Shown here: positions 38,353 through 44,136 of the stretch, piece by piece
Numbering within the stretch: the stretch's first letter is position 1
Layout of the letters: the number at the start of each line of letters is the position of its first letter
From: a virus
Virus record (IMG/VR): IMGVR_UViG_3300005613_000122
Location: 1 to 44,136 of that record
Strand: one strand, 5' to 3'
DNA: 44,136 nucleotides
Made by a program: the position numbers and the translations under genes
The notes under the pieces: generated by a model
Seen by the model: the letters and a program-made list of their open reading frames with translations, nothing else
Told to the model about the DNA's origin: nothing
Database searches by the model: none

Positions 38353-38375
38353 ATTATAGTATAAGAAAGATTAGA
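38353..38375 (-). promoter_or_regulatory. Class A-like promoter for the recombination operon
   Basis: Minus-strand TCTAATC (38375-38369, one base off the consensus), spacer TTTCTTATAC, TATAAT (38358-38353). It drives Gp157, RecT, the RHH-like gene and SSB-like gene. Confidence 0.58.
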
Positions 38376-38376
38376 T

Positions 38377-38574
38377 TTACCTTAATTTATTATATAATTC
38401 ATTATATTTTTTATTATAAGTTTCTAAATCGCATTTAACTCTCATTTCTTTTTTCATATATCCTTTTATATTAATAGACGATTTAAAGAATATAGTCATA
38501 ATCCCATCTTTATATGGTGGGTGGATATTATTTGGTTGCCATTGCAGGGTTTCTATATTCTTAATATCTATCAT
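38377..38574 (-). CDS. Hypothetical protein, 65 aa
   Basis: Overlaps the helicase stop by 4 bases (ATGA), so probably translated with it. Sequence has beta-like blocks (LQWQPNNIHPPYKDGIMTIF; NIKGYMKKEMRVKC) and a helical end. No family recognised. Confidence 0.52.
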   Translation of the reverse strand: MIDIKNIETLQWQPNNIHPPYKDGIMTIFFKSSINIKGYMKKEMRVKCDLETYNKKYNELYNKLR

Positions 38575-40082
38575 ACAAACATCAATTTACTTATTTTATG
38601 ACCTTTTTTTGATATTTCATTTATAGCTTTAATACTATCTTCTGCTGTCATATTTTTATTTTTTAAGTGTTCCATTAATCTATCTGAATACTGCCACTTG
38701 TAACCACATTTTTTACACTCTATTTTTAGTAATAGTTTTACATCTTCCCAAGTCTTACCAACTTTAGCTTGTTCCTCTTTTATCTCTACTAGCTCTTTAT
38801 CATTTAATAGTATTTCTCTTCTTATACTTTTTTCGCCACAACTAGGGCATACTTTAGTAAATTCTATACTATCGTTTGTTTTAATCATCTCAACTTCAAC
38901 TTCTAATAAGTTATATTGGCAAGATGTACAAGTTGTATCTATAATAGCTTTTAGTTTGATGTTCTCCTCTATCTCTTCTAATCCACAATCACATGTATAT
39001 TTGCTACTAACTAAATACTCAAATTCATTTATATCTTTTATATCTCTTGATACTAATTTCATAACTTTACCGCACACACACTTTTTAAGTTTATCATCTG
39101 ACTTGGTCTTGTTAAAATCTAATCTGCTCATTGGATTATGTTCTGTTCTGTTATAAACATCAGCACAATCTAATATTAAAGCATCATCATTTGGCGACTT
39201 TGGATTGATTCTAGTAGCTCTACCTATACACTGAATAAATAAAGGTATAGACTTCATAGGTCTTGCAAATATAATACAATTGATAGACGGTATATCAACT
39301 CCAACTGTTACCATATCAACAGATACTAACACATCTATAACACCATTTTCTAAGTTATCCAGTACCGAATCATTGTTCTTTTTAGAGTGCATCGAATCAG
39401 CTTTAACATTTGCTTTTAAAAATTCATTCTTTAAGTTTTCACAATGTTCCGTATTAACCGCAAACACAACAACTTTTCTATCACTTGCAAACTTTTTATA
39501 AGTACCTACAATATCACTATGGACAGATGCTTTATCCATTAACTCAAAAGATTGTTTTTTATTGAAATCTCCACCTTGCACTTTTAAATTATTAGTTGAT
39601 ACTTTTGGCATTGACATATACTTAATCTTTTTAGCATATCCTTGTTTGATTAAATCAGGAAGTTGTACACCATCAACTATAGCATCATAAGATGGTATTT
39701 TATACCCATTAGAATCAACTGGAGTTCCTGTTAAGGTTATCATATATCTAGCATTTATATTATTCTTTAACTTAGATGTACTTCCCCAGTTCTCATCAAC
39801 TATCACTAAGTCATATAAATCTGTTGGGACTTTTCCGTGCTTTTGTAAAGTCCCATAAGTTATATCTTTATTTAATTTGTCAAGATGTGGTTTTATTTGT
39901 TCGATTAAAATATTTCTAAATGTAAAGAAGCCTATTTTACCTTTTGAATTTTCTAAAATCATTCTAGCTATTAAAGACTTGCCCGAACCAACAGATAAAG
40001 CGAGGGCTACAGACCTATTCCCTTGCTTTAAAGATTCTCTACAGTCATTAACTGCTTTTATTTGATATTCTCGTGGCTTCAT
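38571..40082 (-). CDS. SF2 DNA helicase with C-terminal zinc-binding modules
   Basis: 503 residues. Q-motif-like KPREYQIKAV at the start; Walker A ALSVGSGKSLIA (27-38); motif II VIVDENWGS, with DENW in place of DEAH/DECH; motif III TLTGTP. The helicase C domain has VVFAVNTEHCENL, DVLVSVDMVTVGVDIPSINC and the arginine-finger motif VI IQCIGRATRI. After about residue 330 come at least four Cys pairs (CVCGK, CDCG, CTSCQ, CPSCG, CKKCG), probably zinc ribbons. A likely replication/recombination helicase of the UvsW/RecQ-like SF2 type; the DENW motif is unusual. Confidence 0.85.
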   Translation of the reverse strand: MKPREYQIKAVNDCRESLKQGNRSVALALSVGSGKSLIARMILENSKGKIGFFTFRNILIEQIKPHLDKLNKDITYGTLQKHGKVPTDLYDLVIVDENWGSTSKLKNNINARYMITLTGTPVDSNGYKIPSYDAIVDGVQLPDLIKQGYAKKIKYMSMPKVSTNNLKVQGGDFNKKQSFELMDKASVHSDIVGTYKKFASDRKVVVFAVNTEHCENLKNEFLKANVKADSMHSKKNNDSVLDNLENGVIDVLVSVDMVTVGVDIPSINCIIFARPMKSIPLFIQCIGRATRINPKSPNDDALILDCADVYNRTEHNPMSRLDFNKTKSDDKLKKCVCGKVMKLVSRDIKDINEFEYLVSSKYTCDCGLEEIEENIKLKAIIDTTCTSCQYNLLEVEVEMIKTNDSIEFTKVCPSCGEKSIRREILLNDKELVEIKEEQAKVGKTWEDVKLLLKIECKKCGYKWQYSDRLMEHLKNKNMTAEDSIKAINEISKKGHKISKLMFV

Positions 40083-42074
40083 CTAAAACATCTCAGGCAT
40101 TTCAACACTATCGTAATCATATGTTGTTATTTGTGGTTCTGAATTATAAAGTAAACTATACTTTTTACCAAAAGGTGCTTTTTCTGCACTCCATAATTTA
40201 TCAATATTGTCTTTTAGTATTTTGGCTATGACTTCTTTTTTAGCAACGTTTTTAAATCTGGCATTTATTGAACTTGTAAATGGTTTGTTTTCTTTATTAG
40301 ATAAATAAGTTTTTATTTGATTTGTTAAATCATCATCATCTATAAATACAACTTCTTCCATTTGTGGTTCATCATCTGTTCCTATTTCAACACTATTTAT
40401 AACTCTAGTAGCAAAATCAATATCAATATCATACATATTATCTTTTTTATCTGACCTTGATTTTTTAACAAAAGCTTTTACATTTCCATTATTATTTGAT
40501 AAAATAAGCATATTGTCAGTAATAGCTTCAATAATTTGTGAACCGATATAATTTCTTTTCCCATTATCATCTGCAGCTTTTAAAGTATGATGCAAAACAA
40601 TAATAGTAGCACCAAATCTATCTCTTATTAATTTAAGCATTAATAGAAAATCTTTTGAACTTGTATCGTCTCCTATTGTACCTTGTGAAAAGAATTGTAA
40701 ACCATCTAATATAATAAGTGTTTTATCTCCACTGCCTTTTGGCATAAGTGTTAAACTTTTTAAAGCATTTACCATATCTTCAATAGTTGATTTTATTCCA
40801 TTAAAATAAGAAAATTTATCACCATAGTTTTTGGTTAATCTTTCAATAGTATCCTTAACATATCCAACTGAACTATCAGGGTCAAAAAATAAAGCATTTT
40901 CTATTTTCTTATCATCTAATAAAGATTGTGTAATACCATAAGTAAGTGCCGATTTACCTGCATTTGGTGGAGCTACAATCATTGTTATATTGTTTTTAAT
41001 AATAAGTTCAGGATATAAAAATTCTTGATTTTGCGCAGCCTCTATATCTTCTAAAGTAAGTGGTGATATTCCTTTGAAAAAAGTATCTTTCCAATTTACA
41101 ACTTTAATATCTTCACTAATAATAAAATTATCAAAAGCATCTTTAAATGTTTTTAAATCTTTAAAGCAATATGTATAATCTGTAAAATCCTTACTGTCAC
41201 ACTTTGTTATCTTTTTAAACTCTTTATGGTTAAACCATATTTTTTCACTAACACAATCATCATATAACTTAACCATGCTATCTTTACCATCATCATCATC
41301 TATAAAGATACATAACCTATCTTTTAATAAATCATTGTCTAATTGATAATTAGCTTGTGGTAATGCTATAACACTATATCCACACATTAAAGCTGTTAAG
41401 AAGTCCCTAGAACCCTCTACTATTAAAGTTATTTTATCAGTTGTTAATCTGCAATATGGATAATTGCTTTTAGTTCCACTAATAGCATTCCATTTAACCA
41501 TTTCACCATCAAAATTTGGTTTTCTTCTATGTCTAAAAGTATGAATATCGCCTTTTTCATCAGGTAAAGCAACTATACAAGTATCGTGCACTTTATCATA
41601 TCTAACTAAATTCTCAAACTCTTTTTTATCTTGTTCTGATGCTTCGTGAATTAAGTAATCAGGAATAATATCAATTAAATGTTTTTTATGCTTTTTATAA
41701 TTAATATCATCATAAGAAGTAGCTTTAAACATTGCTAATACTCTTTCAGGCGATGGGTATTTCTTTTGTGGTACTGTTACTATCTCATAATCGTTTTTAC
41801 TATCTATATTGTATTCATCTTTTAAAAACTTAATAGCTTCACTTGTACTTTTATTAAGTGCTTTCATAACTAAGTCTATTGGACTTCCACCATCTTTTGA
41901 ACCAAAATCAGTCCAAGTATTAGTGTCTTTATAGAATTTTATAGAACTTGTTTTTTCTTCTCTAATAACATTGTTTTTAGAAGATATTATATTTCCTCTA
42001 CCGTATGGTTCAAATCCTAAACTTGTAGCTACTGATATAATATCAATAGCTCTTATTTTATCTAGTTCTGACAT
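40083..42074 (-). CDS. Primase-helicase (Toprim plus RepA-like ATPase)
   Basis: 663 residues. An N-terminal segment (1-90: TSSIKFYKDTNTWTDFGSKDGGSP) resembles a zinc-free CHC2-type primase start. A Toprim domain follows: ITLIVEGSRDFLTALMCGYS, with acidic EGxxD (about 215-223), and LCIFIDDDDGKDS (about 250-262). The RecA-like domain has Walker A MIVAPPNAGKSALT (about 362-375) and motif H2 LIILDGLQFF with LHHTLK downstream, like RepA/DnaB-type helicases. It likely makes primers and loads the host replisome. The 5' leader before it is long and highly structured. Confidence 0.9.
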   Translation of the reverse strand: MSELDKIRAIDIISVATSLGFEPYGRGNIISSKNNVIREEKTSSIKFYKDTNTWTDFGSKDGGSPIDLVMKALNKSTSEAIKFLKDEYNIDSKNDYEIVTVPQKKYPSPERVLAMFKATSYDDINYKKHKKHLIDIIPDYLIHEASEQDKKEFENLVRYDKVHDTCIVALPDEKGDIHTFRHRRKPNFDGEMVKWNAISGTKSNYPYCRLTTDKITLIVEGSRDFLTALMCGYSVIALPQANYQLDNDLLKDRLCIFIDDDDGKDSMVKLYDDCVSEKIWFNHKEFKKITKCDSKDFTDYTYCFKDLKTFKDAFDNFIISEDIKVVNWKDTFFKGISPLTLEDIEAAQNQEFLYPELIIKNNITMIVAPPNAGKSALTYGITQSLLDDKKIENALFFDPDSSVGYVKDTIERLTKNYGDKFSYFNGIKSTIEDMVNALKSLTLMPKGSGDKTLIILDGLQFFSQGTIGDDTSSKDFLLMLKLIRDRFGATIIVLHHTLKAADDNGKRNYIGSQIIEAITDNMLILSNNNGNVKAFVKKSRSDKKDNMYDIDIDFATRVINSVEIGTDDEPQMEEVVFIDDDDLTNQIKTYLSNKENKPFTSSINARFKNVAKKEVIAKILKDNIDKLWSAEKAPFGKKYSLLYNSEPQITTYDYDSVEMPEMF

Positions 42075-42131
42075 ATAAGAATCCTTTTTGTGCCATTTAT
42101 AAATTTTAAGTATTGATTTTAAGTGAGTAGA

Positions 42132-42213
42132 TGGCGGTCTATTTCACATCAATAGCTTATACAAACAAGGCAAGACCGCCAAGTTTTGATGACCTTGTTT
42201 GCTTGTATAAACT
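42132..42213 (-). promoter_or_regulatory. Interleaved inverted repeats, possible pseudoknot in the primase-operon leader
   Basis: Arm A TGGCGGTCT (42132-42140) pairs with A' AGACCGCCA (42173-42181), 9 perfect bp and unusually GC-rich. Arm B TTATACAAACAAGG (42157-42170) pairs with B' CCTTGTTTGCTTGTATAA (42193-42210), 14 bp with a 4-base bulge and 3 more possible pairs. The order is A-B-A'-B', so in the minus-strand leader RNA both stems can form together only as an H-type pseudoknot. Connecting loops of 11, 2 and about 16 bases are physically reasonable. Confidence 0.65.
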
Positions 42214-42229
42214 ATCGTTTTGTATTGAA

Positions 42230-42252
42230 ATTATATACAATTAAAGATAAGA
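42230..42252 (-). promoter_or_regulatory. Class A-like promoter for the primase operon
   Basis: Minus-strand TCTTATC (42252-42246), spacer TTTAATTGTA, TATAAT (42235-42230). The spacer matches that of the plus promoter at 5338. The transcript would start near 42223 with a leader of about 150 bases to ATG 42074. Confidence 0.55.
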
Positions 42253-42289
42253 TATAACTTATAAAAGTAAATTAGTTTTATTTAAGCCC

Positions 42290-42317
42290 TTGACTTTTTA
42301 ATTTTTTTATATATAAT
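42290..42317 (+). promoter_or_regulatory. Sigma-70-like promoter inside the control region
   Basis: TTGACT (42290-42295), 16 bases, TATAAT (42312-42317). The -10 box lies in the left arm of the large hairpin, so transcription would begin within it. Confidence 0.55.
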
Positions 42318-42374
42318 TATGCTTTAAGCATTCCCCTATAGGGAATTAGCTAAAGCGTTATAATTATATATAAA
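42306..42374. repeat. 69-base hairpin/cruciform with a TATAAT box in each arm
   Basis: Outer stem: TTTATATATAATTAT (42306-42320) with ATAATTATATATAAA (42360-42374), 15 perfect bp. Next stem: GCTTTA (42321-42326) with TAAAGC (42351-42356), a 3-base bulge on the right. Inner stem: ATTCCC (42330-42335) with GGGAAT (42341-42346), loop CTATA. The left arm has plus-strand TATAAT (42312-42317) and the right arm minus-strand TATAAT (42368-42363). A second 6-bp repeat, AGCGTT/AACGCT, overlaps it. Confidence 0.85.
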
Positions 42375-42483
42375 GATTCTAAAACGCTATTTATATAAAA
42401 AAATTATTTTATTTCTATCAAAATTCAATCTTATTCGATAAACATTCGGTCTCAGGGCTTAGTTATTTTATTTTTTATTTCTT

Positions 42484-42506
42484 TTTAATCTTTAAAATGA
42501 TACAAT
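42484..42506 (+). promoter_or_regulatory. Class A phage promoter for the small gene/TerS operon
   Basis: TTTAATC (42484-42490), spacer TTTAAAATGA, TACAAT (42501-42506; one base off TATAAT). It is 28 bases before the first start codon at 42534, and the spacer is almost identical to the copy at 1254-1263. Confidence 0.68.
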
Positions 42507-42533
42507 ACATAATATAAACACAAAGGAGAGAAA

Positions 42534-42716
42534 TTGACTAAAAAAGAAAAGATTAAATTGTTGCAAGAGCAAAATGAATTTTTAAAAGTTAAGGCATTAG
42601 AAGCTATTAATTTAAAAATAGAAAATGAAGAACTAATTCAAGAGATAGAAACTTTAGAAATGATGTTATGTAAGCAAGATGCAGTTATCGAGTATTTAGA
42701 GAATAGAAATGTATAA
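42534..42716 (+). CDS. Coiled-coil protein, 60 aa
   Basis: TTG start 42534 with a strong AAAGGAGAG site. Almost continuous coiled coil (KIKLLQEQNEFLKVKALEAI; ENEELIQEIETLEMML). Its last bases overlap the next small gene. A likely small regulator or structural accessory; no family recognised. Confidence 0.6.
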   Translation: MTKKEKIKLLQEQNEFLKVKALEAINLKIENEELIQEIETLEMMLCKQDAVIEYLENRNV

Positions 42717-42801
42717 CTGGGAAGAAGACAAGGTTAATTATATTTGGTACATAAGTTTTGTTGCTGCTGTTGCAGTTGTTAGTTATTATTTATTAGGATA
42801 G
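42709..42801 (+). CDS. Very small membrane protein, 30 aa
   Basis: ATG 42709 overlaps the previous stop by 8 bases and ends at TAG 42801, five bases before the next ATG. The product has a charged start and one hydrophobic segment (WYISFVAAVAVVSYYLLG). The coupling and its clean fit between genes support it, but it is too short to be sure. Confidence 0.5.
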   Translation: MYNWEEDKVNYIWYISFVAAVAVVSYYLLG

Positions 42802-42805
42802 GGAA

Positions 42806-43009
42806 ATGACAAAAGAACAATTAAAAGAAGCAATTGATTTATCAAATTTAATAGATAAGTTTGAAAATGCTAAGGAGTGTAATTTTAATATTCAGATAAA
42901 TAGTTATGATATTACAGATGCACAATTAAGACCATCAACACAAAGTGCTATTAAAGAATTACTATTAGAAGAGTTGGATTTTTTAAAGCAAAAATTTAGT
43001 AAATTATAA
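42806..43009 (+). CDS. Hypothetical helical protein, 67 aa
   Basis: Starts at ATG 42806, after AGGATAGGG. Charged and helical (MTKEQLKEAIDLSNLIDKFE; SAIKELLLEELDFLKQKF) with a short central beta region. Small early/late boundary gene of unknown role, between the membrane peptide and the next coiled-coil gene. Confidence 0.6.
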   Translation: MTKEQLKEAIDLSNLIDKFENAKECNFNIQINSYDITDAQLRPSTQSAIKELLLEELDFLKQKFSKL

Positions 43010-43025
43010 AAAGGAAAACTAGAAA

Positions 43026-43235
43026 ATGGAACAACAAAAATTAATTACAATTACACAAGAGCAGTATGATATGCTTTTAAAGGTCGTAGAACTAGCTGAG
43101 AAGCAAAAAGAGGAGTTAGATCAACTAAAGACACCATCAGATGGTTTGGATATGGAAAGATTAAAAAGCTTAGTTGATACTGTTGAAGTTGTTGATACTT
43201 TGAGTGATGCTGTTAGTGTTTGGGAAGATAGGTAA
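43026..43235 (+). CDS. Hypothetical acidic coiled-coil protein, 69 aa
   Basis: Starts after an AAAAAGGAAAAC site. A helical N-terminus (ITQEQYDMLLKVVELAEKQK) and acidic C-terminus (VDTVEVVDTLSDAVSVWEDR). Two bases separate it from TerS, so it is translated with the packaging genes. No family recognised. Confidence 0.6.
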   Translation: MEQQKLITITQEQYDMLLKVVELAEKQKEELDQLKTPSDGLDMERLKSLVDTVEVVDTLSDAVSVWEDR

Positions 43236-43237
43236 GT

Positions 43238-43795
43238 ATGGCTAAACTTAGTGATAGACAAAAGAATAACATTTTTGATAAATGGAACACTGGAAGCTAC
43301 ACTAAAACCCAACTAGCAAAAGCATATAAAGTTAGTGAGAAAACGATAAGGGATATAGTCGGAAAAGAAAAGCCTACAAACTCCCATTTTGTCGAGGCTG
43401 GAGTATTTTTGGAAACTGCGAAAAAGTCCGAAAAAAGTCCGAATGAAATTAAAGCAATAAATCAAGCAATAAAATACGAGTTAGACAGTTTAGAATATAA
43501 GCAAAACAATAAGGTTTTAGTTCACGATTCAGCCAAAGAAGTTTTAGGTATGATAATGGATAAACTAAAAAATGGTAAGGCTTCAAAAGTTATTACTGAG
43601 GGGCTAGGTGATGGAATGTCAAGAGGTGCAGAGATTGAATTCGAGCATCAAATAGAACATTATGATAAAGCAATTAATGCAATAGAAAAAACTGCTAAGA
43701 TATTTGGAGTTATTGAAGATAAAGCGTCTGTTCAAATTGCTAATCAGAATCAACAAGAAGTAAATAATCAAAATTTAGAGGTTGTTTATAAGTAG
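43238..43795 (+). CDS. terS: Terminase small subunit
   Basis: 185 residues. An N-terminal helix-turn-helix (GSYTKTQLAKAYKVSEKTIR DIVG, about 19-42) is followed by a long helical oligomerisation region and a C-terminal Gln/Asn-rich tail (QIANQNQQEVNNQNLEVVYK). It recognises phage DNA for packaging and modulates TerL. The stop (TAG 43795) is directly followed by the TerL start, the standard order. Confidence 0.85.
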   Translation: MAKLSDRQKNNIFDKWNTGSYTKTQLAKAYKVSEKTIRDIVGKEKPTNSHFVEAGVFLETAKKSEKSPNEIKAINQAIKYELDSLEYKQNNKVLVHDSAKEVLGMIMDKLKNGKASKVITEGLGDGMSRGAEIEFEHQIEHYDKAINAIEKTAKIFGVIEDKASVQIANQNQQEVNNQNLEVVYK

Positions 43796-44136
43796 ATGTT
43801 AATGGAACGCAACAAATCGCATAAGTTAGTATTTGAAGATGAGAACAGATTTTTAATATCTTATGGAGGAGCTGGATCTGGCAAGAGTTATTCGGTAGCT
43901 CAAAAGATATTAACTAGAATACTAACAGAAGAAAATCATAAGTTTCTTATTTGTAGAAAAGTTGCAAGGACTTTAAGAGTATCAGTATTTCAATTATTTA
44001 AAGACTTAATATCTCAATTAGGTTTATATGATAAATTCAAAATAAATAAATCAGATATGACAATTACTAATATTTCAAATGATAGTGCATTATTGTTTTT
44101 TGGACTTGATGATATTGAGAAATTAAAATCTATACA
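43796..44136 (+). CDS. terL: Terminase large subunit, N-terminal part (cut by the window end)
   Basis: Starts at ATG 43796 directly after the TerS stop (ATG 43802 is an alternative). Walker A is YGGAGSGKSYS (24-31 in the protein). The frame continues past the window end into 2-1024, giving 413 residues in all. The last 123 bases are the overlap with the window start. Confidence 0.93.
   Translation, partial: MLMERNKSHKLVFEDENRFLISYGGAGSGKSYSVAQKILTRILTEENHKFLICRKVARTLRVSVFQLFKDLISQLGLYDKFKINKSDMTITNISNDSALLFFGLDDIEKLKSI
44014..44136. repeat. Right copy of terminal direct repeat (circular overlap)
   Basis: Identical to bases 1-123, inside the TerL coding sequence. It shows that the 44,136-base window is a 44,013-bp circle with 123 bases counted twice. 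Confidence 0.95.

Larger units (their letters stand above)
42283..42461. repeat. Outer 8-bp inverted repeat around the hairpin region
   Basis: TAAGCCCT (42283-42290) and AGGGCTTA (42454-42461) are perfect inverted copies 163 bases apart, enclosing the 69-base hairpin and the sigma-70-like promoter. A short repeat could occur by chance; the position is the interest. Confidence 0.45.
42075..42533. other. Gene-free control region between divergent operons, candidate replication origin
   Basis: This 459-base stretch is the longest in the window without a gene. It lies between the primase operon (-) and a small-gene/TerS operon (+). From left to right: the primase ribosome site (AAGGATTC), two interleaved inverted repeats (42132-42210), a minus class A-like promoter (42230-42252), and a plus sigma-70-like promoter (42290-42317). 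Then come a 69-base hairpin (42306-42374), an AT-rich tract and a plus class A promoter (42484-42506). No reading frame with a ribosome site is seen in it. The dense repeats and AT-rich tract would suit an origin or a switch. Confidence 0.65.

Noticed and set aside
42157-42210. DnaA boxes in TTATACAAA-type sequences
   Set aside because: They differ from TTATCCACA at two positions and are better explained as arms of the inverted repeat.
1-44136. tRNA genes, integrase, DNA polymerase and restriction endonuclease partners of the methyltransferases
   Set aside because: None was found on either strand by reading. The methyltransferases appear to be solo enzymes.

Overview
The window is a complete tailed-phage genome (class Caudoviricetes, siphovirus-like because of a 1343-residue tape measure protein and a full siphophage neck/tail module). 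Bases 1-123 are repeated exactly at 44014-44136 and the terminase large subunit reads across the join, so the unit is a 44,013-bp circle, either circularly permuted or closed by the assembler. The DNA is very AT-rich with AGA/TTA-type codon use and TGA as a normal stop. Lipoproteins, a 3TM holin and a GH108-type lysozyme suggest a Gram-negative host. An AT-rich Campylobacterota-like host would fit, but this is inference. I see no integrase, CI-type repressor, DNA polymerase or tRNA gene.

Layout. 42.5-44.1 kb then 1-8.1 kb (+): small early genes, TerS, TerL, dUTPase, an HNH-AP2 homing endonuclease, MuF-like protein, DUF4055-type portal, scaffold and a major capsid protein with an inserted beta domain. 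8.15-12.3 kb (-): an antisense accessory operon ending in a C5-cytosine methyltransferase. 12.4-16.3 kb (+): head-tail connector and neck genes, tail terminator, tail tube, and a tail assembly chaperone with a clear -1 frameshift. 16.3-17.9 kb (-): a second antisense island with two lipoproteins. 18.0-29.4 kb (+): tape measure, distal tail, tail fibres/receptor-binding proteins interrupted by a second HNH gene, then the lysis cassette. 29.4-42.1 kb (-): the early/replication region with many small genes, two adenine-type methyltransferases, VRR-NUC nuclease, a third HNH/NUMOD gene, SSB-like protein, RecT, Gp157, a helicase and a primase-helicase. 42.08-42.53 kb: a gene-free control region dense in inverted repeats.

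How it works together. With no polymerase of its own, the phage probably feeds DNA to the host replisome through its primase-helicase and recombines it with RecT/SSB/Gp157. All three encoded DNA methyltransferases end in SLF-stop (QLSLF, QMSLF, EGSLF). These look like beta-sliding-clamp binding peptides and suggest methylation coupled to the host replication fork.

Two phage promoter families can be read by eye. Class A (TTTAATC-N10-TATAAT) has ten copies before the early, accessory and antisense operons. Class B (ACAACC-N21-TATAAT) precedes three late structural transcription units. A class A promoter followed about 75 bases later by a terminator defines a likely ~96-nt small RNA at 5367-5462. 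The control region contains an interleaved inverted-repeat pair that could fold as an H-type pseudoknot in the leader of the primase operon, and a 69-base hairpin with a TATAAT box in each arm. These are the strongest candidates for something undescribed.
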